A DNA stretch of 64,000 bases from Ureibacillus endophyticus (GCF_003628435.1 NZ_RBZN01000001.1:31912-95911), one strand, 5' to 3'; positions 9,280-19,208 are shown, counted from the first letter of the stretch. The notes: generated from the letters alone by a model not told the origin. Program-made: numbers and translations.

Positions 9280-9930
9280 GTGAGATTAAGAAACAAACCT
9301 TGGGCAGAAGAGTTTATCAATAGTCACCCAGAAATTATTATTCCAAACCCAGAAAACTTTAAAGGAAACTGGCGTGAAGTTTTTGGAAATGATAACCCAC
9401 TACATATTGAAGTAGGAACAGGTAAAGGTCAATTTGTAACTGGAATGGCTTTGGCGAATCCAGATATTAATTATATTGGCATAGAATTATATGATAGTGT
9501 CATCGTAAGTGCACTTGAGAAGGTAATAGATGCAAACACTCCTCCGAATTTACGTTTGTTAAAAGTAAATGGAGCTGATTTAGATAAATACTTTACAAAA
9601 AATGATGTTAGTCGTGTTTATTTGAATTTTTCAGATCCTTGGCCAAAAAAACGCCATGCAAAACGCAGATTAACTCATGAAGGATTTTTAAAATTGTATG
9701 AATCAATTTTAATTGATAATGGGGAAATTCACTTTAAAACGGACAACCGTGGTTTATTTGAATATTCTCTAATTAGTATGTCAGAGTATGGTATGTTATT
9801 AAAATTTGTTTCTCTAGATTTACACGCAGATGAGCCAGAAGATAACATTATGACGGAATACGAAGAGAAGTTTTCCGCAAAGGGTCAGCCAATCTACAGA
9901 TTAGAATCTCAGTTTATTTCGAAAAAGTAG
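9280..9930 (+). CDS. trmB: tRNA (guanine-N7-)-methyltransferase
   Basis: This is a 216-residue SAM-dependent enzyme making m7G46 in tRNA. It has the SAM motif [12 protein letters not shown], the acidic motif [10 protein letters not shown] and the family hallmark [16 protein letters not shown], and ends with a glutamate-rich EYEEKF segment. The start is GTG (9280) behind an AGAGG site at a 9-nt spacing. It lies between ytlR and ytnP, as ytmQ does in B. subtilis. Confidence 0.95.
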   Translation: MRLRNKPWAEEFINSHPEIIIPNPENFKGNWREVFGNDNPLHIEVGTGKGQFVTGMALANPDINYIGIELYDSVIVSALEKVIDANTPPNLRLLKVNGADLDKYFTKNDVSRVYLNFSDPWPKKRHAKRRLTHEGFLKLYESILIDNGEIHFKTDNRGLFEYSLISMSEYGMLLKFVSLDLHADEPEDNIMTEYEEKFSAKGQPIYRLESQFISKK

Positions 9931-9998
9931 TATATTCATGCGGCAACTAAACGGAAGTCGCTACAATATAAAGTTTTTAGGGAAAAGGGGAGAAATGG

Positions 9999-10874
9999 AT
10001 GGATCAACTTCAATTTCACAAAATGCAATTAACATGGCTCGATGGGGGAGTCACTTCTTTAGATGGCGGAGCAATGTTTGGGGTAGTTCCAAAACCACTT
10101 TGGTCAAGAAAATATCCTACAAATGAATTAAACCAAATTGAATTGGCATGTGAACCAATCCTAATACAATATGAGGGTAAGAACTACTTAATTGATAGCG
10201 GAGTAGGTTTTAATAAGCTAACAGAGAAACAGCTTCGAAACTATGGGGTTACTGAAGAATCAACTGTTTTTGAAAGTTTAAAGAAATTAGGTTTAACTCC
10301 TGCGGATATAGATGTAGTTTTAATGACTCATTTGCATTTTGATCATGCTGGTGGGTTAACATATTGGGAAGGGGATACTCTTGTACCATCTTTCCCGAAT
10401 GCAAAGATTTATACTACAGAAGTAGAATGGAATGAAATGCGTAATCCAAATATCCGTTCTAGAAATACGTACTGGAAAGAAAATTGGGAACCGATTCAAC
10501 ATCAAGTGGAAACATTTACAGATTCTATTACGATAGCGCCAGGAATTGAAATGATTCATACAGGTGGCCATAGTGATGGACATGCAATCATTAAATTAAC
10601 CCAAAACGGGGAAACAATGATTCATATGGCAGATATAATGGCTACTCATGCACATCAAAATCCATTGTGGGTGATGGCGTATGATGATTATCCAATGACA
10701 AGTGTATTTGCTAAAGAAAAAATTATGAAGGAAGCATTAGCAAATAATTATAAATTTATTTTCTATCACGATGCCTATTATCGTATGATTCAATGGTCAG
10801 CAGATGGAAAAGAAGTTGTATCATCTCTAAAACGAACAAAAGAAGCGAAAATTAAATTTCAAATGAATTCATAA
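9999..10874 (+). CDS. ytnP: MBL-fold lactonase, YtnP-type
   Basis: This is a 291-residue metallo-beta-lactamase-fold hydrolase. The zinc motif is [10 protein letters not shown], followed by later His/Asp ligands in [10 protein letters not shown] and [10 protein letters not shown]. YtnP of B. subtilis is reported as a lactonase that quenches signalling by other bacteria; substrate here is inferred from the family and synteny. The ATG at 9999 follows AAAAGGGGAG by about 6 nt. An overlapping ATG at 9995 opens only a short frame in another phase. It ends in a terminator shared with the opposing ytzB. Confidence 0.87.
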   Translation: MDQLQFHKMQLTWLDGGVTSLDGGAMFGVVPKPLWSRKYPTNELNQIELACEPILIQYEGKNYLIDSGVGFNKLTEKQLRNYGVTEESTVFESLKKLGLTPADIDVVLMTHLHFDHAGGLTYWEGDTLVPSFPNAKIYTTEVEWNEMRNPNIRSRNTYWKENWEPIQHQVETFTDSITIAPGIEMIHTGGHSDGHAIIKLTQNGETMIHMADIMATHAHQNPLWVMAYDDYPMTSVFAKEKIMKEALANNYKFIFYHDAYYRMIQWSADGKEVVSSLKRTKEAKIKFQMNS

Positions 10875-10878
10875 AAAG

Positions 10879-10920
10879 AAGTGGGGATATAAGTTTTTCG
10901 AAACTTTTCCCCACTTTTTA
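10879..10920. terminator. Bidirectional terminator between ytnP and ytzB
   Basis: AAGTGGGG (10879-10886) pairs with CCCCACTT (10909-10916), with an inner AGTTT/AAACT stem. T-rich tails occur on both strands, serving two convergent genes. Confidence 0.88.
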
Positions 10921-11235
10921 TTACGATTTTACTAATTCTACAATTACACCAGAACGAGCATCTGCAGCGAATTCAAATGTTTCTAATTCTCCATTCACAA
11001 CTCTAGTAATGCCTCCGCGATAAACTGGAATTGTAGAAATACCATTATTAAAATCTTCTGTTTGCATATAAATCCATGAACCATCAATCGGTGTTTCTTT
11101 TTTAAATTCAAACTTTACATTATTCAGTACTTGATTGGCAGGTAAAAATGGTGAAATTCTGTCAGAAGCTTCTTTAATAATTACTGCTGCAGCTAAACCT
11201 GTTGCCACGCCAATTAAAAAATCTCGTAATTTCAT
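10921..11235 (-). CDS. ytzB: YtzB-like small PepSY-type protein
   Basis: This is a 104-residue protein. An N-terminal hydrophobic stretch (about residues 5-22, DFLIGVATGLAAAVIIKEA) could be a membrane anchor or signal peptide. The rest resembles a single PepSY-like alpha/beta module ending in AADARSGVIVELV. Function is unknown; PepSY domains are often linked to protease inhibition or cell-surface regulation. The position between ytnP and ytoP matches B. subtilis ytzB. The ribosome site AAGGAGGAT precedes the ATG at 11235. Confidence 0.78.
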   Translation of the reverse strand: MKLRDFLIGVATGLAAAVIIKEASDRISPFLPANQVLNNVKFEFKKETPIDGSWIYMQTEDFNNGISTIPVYRGGITRVVNGELETFEFAADARSGVIVELVKS

Positions 11236-11632
11236 ATGCCATCCTCCTTTAAATTATCCCTTATTTTAACATCAAATATAGAAGTATGTCTTGTTATTCT
11301 TTAAAACGATATGATTGTTTCAAATTTTGTTTATAGTAAAAATGTTTCAGTTTTGATCTGGATAAAGTTGATTTAGAAGCTCTCATCTAGGGTTGGCCTC
11401 AATTAATTTTGCCAGCAAATGCAGTTAGCTGCACTCTGCCACACTCCATTCCAACAGATATTTTATACCATAACTAAAATTCTCACATTTACAAATCCAT
11501 CACTTCATAAATTATCTTATAAGGATAATCAAATTATTTTAGAACATGCTTAATTTAATGTGCAAACTAAAAAGAGAAGAAATATGTGGTAAAATAAAGG
11601 ACGTATGAATCTATAAACAGGGAGTGTTCTTG
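11236..11632. other. 397-bp divergent intergenic region between ytzB and ytoP
   Basis: No gene is seen. A somewhat GC-richer patch (about 11385-11450) can fold weakly around TGCAG-ttag-CTGCA but has no recognised riboswitch motif. The promoters for ytzB and ytoP should lie here, but no convincing pair of boxes was found. Confidence 0.5.
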
Positions 11633-12709
11633 TTGAATACTGAGACGTTACAATTATTTAAAACTTTAACGGAATTACCGGGTGCTCCTGGTGATGAACG
11701 AAATATCCGTAAATTTATGCGTAGTGAACTTGAAAAATATTCTGATGAAATTATTCAGGACAATTTAGGTGGCATCTTTGGAGTAAGAAAATCCGAACAA
11801 GAAAATGCTCCCAAAATTTTAGTTGCTGGCCATATGGATGAAGTTTCATTTATGGTCACGAATATTACAGAAAATGGGATGATCCGTTTTCAAACTTTAG
11901 GTGGTTGGTCAAACCAAGTACTACAAGCTCAAAGAGTAACTATCTATGCCAAGGAACAAGAAATCCCAGGTGTTATTGCATCTATTCCTCCTCATTTACT
12001 AAGAGGTACAGATAAAAATAAACCTACAGAAATCAAAGATATGCTTATTGATGTAGGCGCTGACAGTAAACAAGATGCTCTTGATATGGGGATTAGACCA
12101 GGGCAATCAATTATTCCAATTTGTCCATTTACTGTAATGGCTAATCCTAAAAAAATTATGGCGAAAGCATGGGATAATCGTTATGGTTGTGGATTAGCCA
12201 TTGAATTGTTAAAAGAATTAAGAGATGAAAAAGTTGTCAATCATTTATATTCAGGTGCCAATGTAATGGAAGAGGTTGGTTTACGTGGTGCTCAAGTATC
12301 CGCAAATATGATTCAACCTGATTTATTCTTTGCACTAGATGCCTCGGCAGCAAATGATACAACAGGCGATAAAACTCAGTTTGGACAGTTAGGGAAAGGA
12401 ACACTTATACGTATTTATGATCCAACAATGGTAACACACCATGGATTACGTGAATTTGTTCTAGATACTGCAGAAACGAACAACATTCCATATCAATATT
12501 TTGTTTCACAAGGTGGAACAGACGCAGGAAGAGTTCATACGTTACAAAAAGGGATTCCAAGTACAGTAATTGGCATTTGTTCGCGTTATATTCATACAGC
12601 TGCTTCGATTATCCATGTTGATGATTATGCAGCTGCAAAAGAATTACTTGTTAAACTTATTAGAACACTTGACCGAACAACAGTTGAAACAATTATTAAC
12701 AACGCTTAA
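11633..12709 (+). CDS. ytoP: M42 family glutamyl/aspartyl-type aminopeptidase
   Basis: This enzyme of about 358 residues belongs to the M42 co-catalytic metallopeptidases that form tetrahedral cytoplasmic particles. Metal and catalytic motifs are [11 protein letters not shown] (His/Asp), [10 protein letters not shown] (bridging Asp), [12 protein letters not shown] (Glu-Glu), [10 protein letters not shown] (Asp) and the C-terminal [10 protein letters not shown] (His). It corresponds to B. subtilis YtoP. The start is probably TTG at 11633, 8 nt after an AGGGAG site; a GTG at 11624 overlaps that site and a TTG at 11630 is too near. Repeat-element copy A begins 17 nt after the stop and probably ends its transcript. 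Confidence 0.9.
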   Translation: MNTETLQLFKTLTELPGAPGDERNIRKFMRSELEKYSDEIIQDNLGGIFGVRKSEQENAPKILVAGHMDEVSFMVTNITENGMIRFQTLGGWSNQVLQAQRVTIYAKEQEIPGVIASIPPHLLRGTDKNKPTEIKDMLIDVGADSKQDALDMGIRPGQSIIPICPFTVMANPKKIMAKAWDNRYGCGLAIELLKELRDEKVVNHLYSGANVMEEVGLRGAQVSANMIQPDLFFALDASAANDTTGDKTQFGQLGKGTLIRIYDPTMVTHHGLREFVLDTAETNNIPYQYFVSQGGTDAGRVHTLQKGIPSTVIGICSRYIHTAASIIHVDDYAAAKELLVKLIRTLDRTTVETIINNA

Positions 12710-12725
12710 AATTGTATTTAGTAAA

Positions 12726-12885
12726 AAGAAGGTGTCCAAAAAGAAAATACTCTTTGGACACCTTCTTCCTTATTCAAAAAATACTCAAAGGAAGTATTAC
12801 TTCTGCGGTGGTCGCATTAAAATGCCACCATCCTCGGCGCAAAGTGGCCGTCTCAAAGTACTTTCAGACGGCCACTTTTTTTTGA
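12726..12885 (+). repeat. Dispersed three-hairpin element, copy A
   Basis: Hairpin I has a 15-bp perfect stem (12726-12740 with 12753-12767) around the GGTGTCC core. The central hairpin pairs GGTGGT (12807-12812) with ACCA-T-CC, inside an outer TGCG/CGCA pair. Hairpin III has a 12-bp stem AAGTGGCCGTCT/AGACGGCCACTT (12842-12853 with 12866-12877) followed by eight T residues, so this copy ends in an excellent terminator. It lies directly downstream of ytoP. Copies B, C and D lie near 43.2, 46.5 and 59.8 kb. Confidence 0.9.
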
Positions 12886-12934
12886 TACAAACGTCTTAAT
12901 TAAACGTAAATTAAACATTTCGGAGATGAAATCC

Positions 12935-13459
12935 ATGAAAGTTGCAATTGGAACTAAAAATAAAGCAAAAACAGCTGCTATTGAAAATGTAGTTCGTACA
13001 TATTTTGAAGATGTTCAATTTGAACAATTTTCAGTTGCGTCCAATGTTTCGGAACAACCCTTTTCTAATGAAGAAACTCGCCAAGGAGCAATTAATCGGG
13101 CATTAAATACTTTAAAAGTTGCTAATGCTGAATTGAATTTTGGGCTAGAAGGTGGAGTGCATGAATTAGATGGCTTAATGTATTGCTGTAATTGGGGTGC
13201 TGTAGCCTTGCCAGATGGAACGGTTTTATCTTGCGCGGGTGCTCAATTTTTACTACCTGAAGACATTGCAAAAGAGTTACGAGCGGGTAAGGAATTAGGT
13301 CCAGTAATGGATGAATTTACAAAAGAAAAAGATACTAGACATCACTCAGGAGCAATTGGCGTTTTTACAGCTGGACTGATAAACCGTACAGAAATGTTCG
13401 AACACATTGTCAAACTTCTTATTGGACAATATTTATGTTATCAAGATAATATTTTATAG
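12935..13459 (+). CDS. Inosine/xanthosine triphosphatase (YjjX/DUF84 family)
   Basis: This 174-residue protein starts MKVAIGTKNKAKTAAIENV, the nucleotide-binding beginning of the DUF84/YjjX relatives of Maf/HAM1 pyrophosphatases. It also has NEETRQGAINRA and the substrate/metal loop FGLEGGVHELDG. The family hydrolyses ITP and XTP, keeping deaminated purines out of nucleic acids. The ATG at 12935 lies about 9 nt after GGAG; an ATG at 12926 is almost on top of that ribosome site. It probably has its own transcription start, because copy A closes the ytoP transcript. Confidence 0.85.
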   Translation: MKVAIGTKNKAKTAAIENVVRTYFEDVQFEQFSVASNVSEQPFSNEETRQGAINRALNTLKVANAELNFGLEGGVHELDGLMYCCNWGAVALPDGTVLSCAGAQFLLPEDIAKELRAGKELGPVMDEFTKEKDTRHHSGAIGVFTAGLINRTEMFEHIVKLLIGQYLCYQDNIL

Positions 13460-13491
13460 CATACGCCTTTTTCAGAAAGCGGGGGATACAT

Positions 13492-14010
13492 ATGAAATTG
13501 AAATGGGTTCATGTAGTTGTATTTATGATGGTTGCATTTGTGCTTACTGGTTGTGGGAAACCAATCGATGAGCAAGTGGAACTTGGCTTAGCAAGTGCAG
13601 AAACTGTATTCAAGGAAAACTCAAACAAACCAAATAAAACAATTGGGGAAATACAGCTATTTGTTCCATCAGGCTATAGTGTTAAAGAGAGTGAAGATTT
13701 AAATAACTTAATTTTAACAAAAGGCAAAGACCAATATATACTTTTTGTTAATCAATATGAGCAGCAAGATAGCAAACTTCACTACAATTTATTCAAGAAA
13801 GACTCTTCAAAAAAGGTGATTAAAGAAAGTACATACGAATCAGATGGAGCCTTTGGATTTTCAGCTGTTGTTGAAATTGATGATGAAAATTACGAACTTA
13901 TTACAAGTAGCGGCGGTGTAAAGATTTCTACTATCACTAAAAATAAAAAAATCGATGAAAAATTAACAGATATGATGTCGATTGCTAGATCAGTAGAATT
14001 AATTGAATAA
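13492..14010 (+). CDS. Predicted lipoprotein, function unknown
   Basis: This 172-residue protein has a type II signal peptide: a basic start (MKLKW), a hydrophobic core, and the lipobox LTGC with the lipidated Cys at about residue 21. No named domain is recognised in the rest, which is polar and lysine-rich with a mixed alpha/beta look. It sits where B. subtilis carries the thioredoxin-like gene ytpP, just before ytpQ, but has no CxxC motif and is not related by eye. The AGCGGGGGAT ribosome site is strong. Confidence 0.8.
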   Translation: MKLKWVHVVVFMMVAFVLTGCGKPIDEQVELGLASAETVFKENSNKPNKTIGEIQLFVPSGYSVKESEDLNNLILTKGKDQYILFVNQYEQQDSKLHYNLFKKDSSKKVIKESTYESDGAFGFSAVVEIDDENYELITSSGGVKISTITKNKKIDEKLTDMMSIARSVELIE

Positions 14011-14092
14011 TACTAGTACAATCTATAGGACAAACTAATCGACTAGTTAATAAAACTTTTGTACAATACTCTAGATAAATACTTTATTAATT

Positions 14093-14122
14093 ACGGTTCA
14101 CAATTGGTGAGCCGTTTATTTT
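14093..14122 (+). terminator. Intrinsic terminator after the lipoprotein gene
   Basis: ACGGTTCAC and GTGAGCCGT form a 9-bp stem with one G-T pair around AATTG, followed by TTATTTTT. Confidence 0.8.
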
Positions 14123-14177
14123 TAAATAGGATTTCTACTTGTTATCCTTAACTATTGTGTAAAAGAGGCGTAAAACT

Positions 14178-14993
14178 ATGAAATCAAAGCAACTGGTTGA
14201 ACAGATAAAGTCGCGTTTAGGTACTGAACGATACGAATATATTTTTGATGATGAAAAAGAAACATTACGTTTAAACCATAAATCACTAAATAAAGGTATG
14301 GAACTTACCTTATCTGATATTTTAGCTAAATATCATTCAATAAAGGAAAAGGCAATTGATGAAGTAGTTTATACGATTGTACAAACCTTTGATGCAATGG
14401 AAAAAGAACAAAAAGAAGGGTTCCATGATTTATCCCTTGTGTACCCTGTTGTAAGGTCCACTTCTTTTCCTTTAAAATCTAATGAGGGACATCCTTTTAT
14501 TACGACAGACCACACTGCTGAAACTCGTATTTTCTACGCTCTTGATTTAGGGACAACCTATCGACTAATTGACGAATCAATGTTGGAAAAGCTACAAGTA
14601 TCAGCAAATCAAATTCGTGAAGCTGCCCGTTTTTCCGTTCGAAAATTACCGACAAACACAAAGAAAGATGAAGTGGCAGGAAATGTATTCTATTTCCTAA
14701 ATCATAATGATGGCTACGATGCGAGTCGAATTTTAAATGAAACATTTTTAAAAGAGATGGAAGAAAAAGTAGAAGGGGATATGACGTTATCTGTTCCTCA
14801 TCAAGATGTATTAATTATTGGTGATATTCGTAATGAAGTAGGGTATGATGTATTAGCACAAATGACGATGCATTTCTTTACTGTAGGCACAGTGCCGATC
14901 ACTTCTTTATCGTTTGTATATGAAAAAGGCGAATTAGAGCCGATATTTATATTGGCTAAAAATAAAGTAAATAAGGAGAAAGATGAAAAATGA
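14178..14993 (+). CDS. ytpQ: DUF1444 family protein YtpQ
   Basis: This 271-residue protein matches the YtpQ/DUF1444 family in size, in the start [15 protein letters not shown] and in the [11 protein letters not shown] segment. No enzymatic motif is apparent and the family has no firmly known role. Its stop codon overlaps the ytpR start as ATGA, so the two are translationally coupled. B. subtilis has the same ytpQ-ytpR order. Confidence 0.87.
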   Translation: MKSKQLVEQIKSRLGTERYEYIFDDEKETLRLNHKSLNKGMELTLSDILAKYHSIKEKAIDEVVYTIVQTFDAMEKEQKEGFHDLSLVYPVVRSTSFPLKSNEGHPFITTDHTAETRIFYALDLGTTYRLIDESMLEKLQVSANQIREAARFSVRKLPTNTKKDEVAGNVFYFLNHNDGYDASRILNETFLKEMEEKVEGDMTLSVPHQDVLIIGDIRNEVGYDVLAQMTMHFFTVGTVPITSLSFVYEKGELEPIFILAKNKVNKEKDEK

Positions 14994-15607
14994 TTATTAG
15001 TTATAACAAACCACATGTTGGAGATGTATTATTAGTACAATTAGCAACAGAAAGTATTGTAAATACAGAAGTTGAAAAAGTTGGCGATGTTGCCATTTTA
15101 AAAGAAAAAGCAACGGGTGAAATTAAAGCATTTAATTTATTTAATGCAAGCAAATATATGCAAATTGAAGCTCAAGGAAATGTTGAAGTAACACCTGAAA
15201 TCGTTGGGAAATTAGAGGCTGCTTTAAAAGAGAATGGCGCAAATGTTTCACTTGATGTAGACTTTACACCAAAATTTGTTGTAGGTTATGTTGAAGAAAA
15301 AGAAAAACATCCAAATGCTGATAAACTAAGCATTTGTAAAGTAAATGTGGGAGATGAAGTATTACAGATCGTTTGTGGTGCACCGAATGTAGAAGCTGGA
15401 CAAAAAGTAGTAGTTGCTAAAATTGGTGCTGTAATGCCTTCTGGTTTAGTAATTAAACAATCAGAGTTACGCGGTGTGGCTTCAAGTGGTATGCTTTGCT
15501 CTGCAAAAGAATTAGCAATTCCAAATGCACCTTCTGCAAAAGGAATTTTAGTGTTAAATTATGATGCAGAAGTTGGGGCACCATTTGAAATACCTTCAAC
15601 TCTTTAA
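14990..15607 (+). CDS. ytpR: tRNA-binding domain protein YtpR
   Basis: This 205-residue protein has an N-terminal DUF4479-type region (residues 1-90) and a C-terminal EMAP/CsaA/PheT-type tRNA-binding OB fold (about 95-200). Motifs are [41 protein letters not shown] and [14 protein letters not shown], shared with the N-terminus of bacterial PheT. The role of the stand-alone protein is unclear; binding of tRNA-like structure is inferred. The start overlaps the ytpQ stop, with AAGGAG inside ytpQ. Confidence 0.9.
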   Translation: MIISYNKPHVGDVLLVQLATESIVNTEVEKVGDVAILKEKATGEIKAFNLFNASKYMQIEAQGNVEVTPEIVGKLEAALKENGANVSLDVDFTPKFVVGYVEEKEKHPNADKLSICKVNVGDEVLQIVCGAPNVEAGQKVVVAKIGAVMPSGLVIKQSELRGVASSGMLCSAKELAIPNAPSAKGILVLNYDAEVGAPFEIPSTL

Positions 15608-15985
15608 TGCGTTAAATTAGGAAGTCGAAGTAAGTTGGACAACCTCTTTCGTATCAAAAAAATTTATTAAAACTCTTTTCTCTAAAAGTTGTATTTTAAA
15701 CTTCAAGAGATTATAGGGGGACGTCTAAAAATTAATTTTAGACGTCCTTTATCTTTTAACTAAATGTTGCATCATTGTTATAATATTGCAATGAATATGT
15801 GGTATGATTTTGATATATATATTGCAATTTGTATCATTATGTATGAGAAATTTTATATTAATCTAAAACATATTAACATAGAAAAAAATCTATTAAATAT
15901 CTCTTTATGGTTAAATTATCCTGCACTTATACATATAATTACTTTAGAATAAAAATGCTATGTTTGTAGAAGAGAGTGATATAAA
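15608..15985. other. 378-bp intergenic region between ytpR and sftA
   Basis: It holds the ytpR terminator (15719-15751) and then very AT-rich DNA (15760-15960). A 62-codon open frame there has the composition of random AT-rich sequence and no ribosome site. The sftA promoter must be here but no box pair stands out. Confidence 0.6.
15719..15751 (+). terminator. Intrinsic terminator of ytpQR
   Basis: GGACGTCTAAAA and TTTTAGACGTCC form a perfect 12-bp stem around ATTAA, followed by TTT. The U-tract is short, but the stem is strong. Confidence 0.82.
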
Positions 15986-18900
15986 GTGAATTGGTTTAAA
16001 AAACAACTGAATAAATTGTTTTTAAATGATAGAGATGATGATGACGAATATTACGAAGAAGAGCCATTCGATGAACAAGAATACTCTAACTATAGAGAAA
16101 CAACAACTGAACAACACCAACAAAAACGTTCAAGTTTTCGGTTTCCTCTAATAGATGACTATGAAAAAGAGGTTTCTTCCACACCAAAAAACTTCGATCA
16201 AGAAGTAAATGAATTTAGAGATAGTAGGAACATAACAGACTATTATCAAAAAAATGCAATATCAAAAGTCTATGATGTGGAAGTATCGGGTATTCGGGAA
16301 TTACTAGAGAAACGTCAACGTTCTAAAGGAAACACATCTGGAGTTAACTATAGTTCGAGCATTCGAAAAGTAGAAAAAAAAGAAGAAACTAGTCCAAGAA
16401 TTAAAAGAGTAAATCCAACACCAAAAGTCGTACAAGAAAGTCCAAATCCACCGGTTGCTCATAGAAGATTTGTACCAACGAATGTGCCATCACCGGTTCA
16501 CGGATTTAGGAAACCAAGTAACATTAATGAATTATTAACGAAAAAACAGGGATCCGAACAAAAGTATGAGCAATCAAAGGAAGATGAAGAAAATCATCAG
16601 CAGGTTTTAAAACCACCGAACAAAGAAGCAGCCAAAATTTATAACGAGGTTCTTCAAACTTCAAAAGAGATTGCAAGTGCAACACAAATTGTAGATGAAA
16701 AATTGATTTCAAAAGAAACTCAGCAGGTGCTATCAAGTGTAGAACACCCTGAAAATAAAACTACACAACAAACGATAATTAACAATAAATCGCATACAAC
16801 TAAAATTTCTGATGATCAACTAGATGCACGAGAAATTTTAGAAGAACTTAAAGACCAGAGCAATCAGCATGTACCATTTGAAAAGGTAAAAATTGATGAA
16901 GAACAATCGGAAATGATTGAAATTATTGCAGTTCAAAAAGAGGTAAATAATCAACAGAATGAAATCGTTGTAGAGAAGCTAGAAGAAACTGGACACCATG
17001 TTCAAAATAATGAGGTTATAGAGTCTGTAAAAAGTGAAATTCTCCATCAGCCTATTTCAATTGAGATTGAAGAAGTGATTGAAAACGACATAGAGGAACC
17101 TGTAATAGATCTGAAAAGTGAACTGTATGATCATGTCGAAGAAATTCCAATCTTAGTTGAAGAGATTAAAGAGAAGGGTACTGAAGAAATACAAAAAGAA
17201 AATGACTCTTCCAATCTTGATGCTACTCATGAAAGAGACTTGATTGAACAAAATCAAGACACAACTGAAGATTCAAAAACAGAAATTATTGATGAACAAG
17301 ATACAGATGTAAAAGAGAAAAAGCGCGGTACATTGCCATTTAACGTGATAATGTTAAAATCTGACAAAGAAAAATACGCAGCAAAATTAGCACAAAAACA
17401 ACTTACTCAACATAATGATGTAATTAAGGAATTATCTAGGCATACAAATGGCTTATTACAAACAAATAAAAATCAATTAGAAAAAGTTGAAGAAGTGACT
17501 GCTCCTATCTCTTCTGAATTACCGAATTCTGATATAACATCAGATAAAGAGGTACATACAGAGAAACAAATAGAAGCGAATATTGATGTGGTTGAAAATG
17601 AGTTGCCAAAAGATACATTAGAAGAAAAACAACAAAAGATTGACGAACCGATTCAAGATGTTGTTGAGAAAAAAACAAGCAAAATTTATGTTAAACCATC
17701 TGTTGAGTTTTTATCACCACCTGAAGAAAAAACAGAAGACCGTGATTGGATGGAATCTCAAGCGGATGTTTTAGTTGAGGCATTGTCTCACTTCCAAGTA
17801 ACAGCACAAGTGGAGTCTATTATGCAAGGTCCAGCTGTTACCCAGTTCGAAATTACAGTCGGTCATGGAACAAAAGTTAGTAAAATACGGAACTTAGCAG
17901 ATGATTTAAAATTAGCTTTAGCTGCAAAAGATATTCGAATTCAAGCACCGATACCTGGGAAAAGTTCAATAGGTATTGAAATTCCGAATCGTATTGCTCG
18001 TGCTGTTCGATTATCTGAAGTTACTAATAGTGAAAGCTTTATTGAATCGGAGTCGCCATTAGAAGCGGCGTTAGGACTTGATTTAACAGGAAAGCCCGTT
18101 ACGATTGATTTACGAAAAATGCCCCATGGTTTAATTGCAGGTGCAACAGGCTCGGGTAAATCAGTATGTATTAATTCCATTTTAGTTAGTTTATTATATA
18201 AGGCGACGCCTCACGAGTTAAAATTAATGTTAATTGACCCAAAAATGGTAGAACTTGCACCATTTAATCATATTCCACATTTAGTGAGTCCCGTAATTAC
18301 GGATGTAAAAGCAGCAACTGCTGCATTAAAATGGGCTGTGGAAGAAATGGAAAGACGCTATCAATTATTTGCTCATGCAGGTGTTCGTGACTTACCGCGA
18401 TATAATAAATTAGCAGAGTCAAATGGTGATTATGCTCTTAAGTTACCTTACATTTTAATCGTTATCGATGAATTAGCGGATTTAATGATGATGTCTCCAG
18501 CTGATGTAGAAGAAGCAATTTGCCGTATTGCACAAAAAGCTCGTGCTTGTGGTATTCACTTAATTGTAGCAACACAACGCCCATCAGTTGATGTTATTAC
18601 AGGACTAATCAAATCAAACATCCCAACGCGAATTGCATTTGCGGTATCTTCACAAGTGGATTCACGTACAATATTAGATAGTCAAGGTGCAGAACGTCTT
18701 CTTGGAAGAGGAGATATGCTGTACTTAGGAAACGGGATGAGTGCACCAATTCGCTTACAAGGTACATTTGTTACTGATGATGAGATTGAAGAAATAATCG
18801 ATCATGTACGCTCACAAGGGGAACCAGACTATATATTTGAACAGGATGAATTATTAAAGAAAACAGAAATGATTGAAGAACAAGATGAATTGTTTGAAGA

Positions 18901-19093
18901 AGTTTGCCGCTTTGTATATGAACAAGGCACAGCTTCTACTTCCTCGATTCAAAGAAAATATCACATTGGATATAACCGAGCAGCTAGACTAATTGACTTG
19001 TTAGAGAGTCATGGATTTATTTCTGAGCAGAGGGGAAGTAAACCGAGAGAAGTTTATATTACAGATGCTGATATTTCTAATATGTTTGACTAA
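15986..19093 (+). CDS. sftA: DNA translocase SftA (FtsK/SpoIIIE family)
   Basis: This is a 1035-residue FtsK-family ATPase without N-terminal membrane helices, which marks it as SftA rather than SpoIIIE. Residues 1-570 are a polar, Glu/Gln/Asn-rich, probably disordered linker with very acidic patches (DRDDDDEYYEEEPFDEQ near residue 20). The motor starts near 585. Walker A is GATGSGKS (about 717-724) and Walker B ILIVIDELADLM (about 824-835). A gamma-type winged helix ends the protein (about 967-1015). In B. subtilis SftA clears DNA from the division septum. The start is GTG (15986) after AGAGAGTGA. It is transcribed alone and followed by a terminator. Confidence 0.93.
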   Translation: MNWFKKQLNKLFLNDRDDDDEYYEEEPFDEQEYSNYRETTTEQHQQKRSSFRFPLIDDYEKEVSSTPKNFDQEVNEFRDSRNITDYYQKNAISKVYDVEVSGIRELLEKRQRSKGNTSGVNYSSSIRKVEKKEETSPRIKRVNPTPKVVQESPNPPVAHRRFVPTNVPSPVHGFRKPSNINELLTKKQGSEQKYEQSKEDEENHQQVLKPPNKEAAKIYNEVLQTSKEIASATQIVDEKLISKETQQVLSSVEHPENKTTQQTIINNKSHTTKISDDQLDAREILEELKDQSNQHVPFEKVKIDEEQSEMIEIIAVQKEVNNQQNEIVVEKLEETGHHVQNNEVIESVKSEILHQPISIEIEEVIENDIEEPVIDLKSELYDHVEEIPILVEEIKEKGTEEIQKENDSSNLDATHERDLIEQNQDTTEDSKTEIIDEQDTDVKEKKRGTLPFNVIMLKSDKEKYAAKLAQKQLTQHNDVIKELSRHTNGLLQTNKNQLEKVEEVTAPISSELPNSDITSDKEVHTEKQIEANIDVVENELPKDTLEEKQQKIDEPIQDVVEKKTSKIYVKPSVEFLSPPEEKTEDRDWMESQADVLVEALSHFQVTAQVESIMQGPAVTQFEITVGHGTKVSKIRNLADDLKLALAAKDIRIQAPIPGKSSIGIEIPNRIARAVRLSEVTNSESFIESESPLEAALGLDLTGKPVTIDLRKMPHGLIAGATGSGKSVCINSILVSLLYKATPHELKLMLIDPKMVELAPFNHIPHLVSPVITDVKAATAALKWAVEEMERRYQLFAHAGVRDLPRYNKLAESNGDYALKLPYILIVIDELADLMMMSPADVEEAICRIAQKARACGIHLIVATQRPSVDVITGLIKSNIPTRIAFAVSSQVDSRTILDSQGAERLLGRGDMLYLGNGMSAPIRLQGTFVTDDEIEEIIDHVRSQGEPDYIFEQDELLKKTEMIEEQDELFEEVCRFVYEQGTASTSSIQRKYHIGYNRAARLIDLLESHGFISEQRGSKPREVYITDADISNMFD

Positions 19094-19123
19094 TTAATTT
19101 TCTTTCAAGTGAAAAGGTACATT

Positions 19124-19152
19124 ATGAGGGGGAATTCCCTCTCATTTTTTTT
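19124..19152 (+). terminator. Intrinsic terminator of sftA
   Basis: A 9-bp stem (ATGAGGGGG with CCCTCTCAT, one G-T pair) has an AATT loop and is followed by a run of T residues. Confidence 0.9.
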
Positions 19153-19208
19153 CAGAAAAAATTTAGGAAATTTCGTGCATTCCTACAGTTAATGTTTAAT
19201 AAAAATAG

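Noticed and set aside
9938-10126. 62-codon open frame between trmB and ytnP
   Set aside because: It overlaps the ytnP start in another phase and has no conserved motif.
12570-12899. 109-codon open frame across the end of ytoP
   Set aside because: It runs through hairpin element copy A and is out of phase with ytoP.
15764-15952. 62-codon open frame before sftA
   Set aside because: Its composition is that of AT-rich spacer, it has no ribosome site and no similarity to any family recognised.
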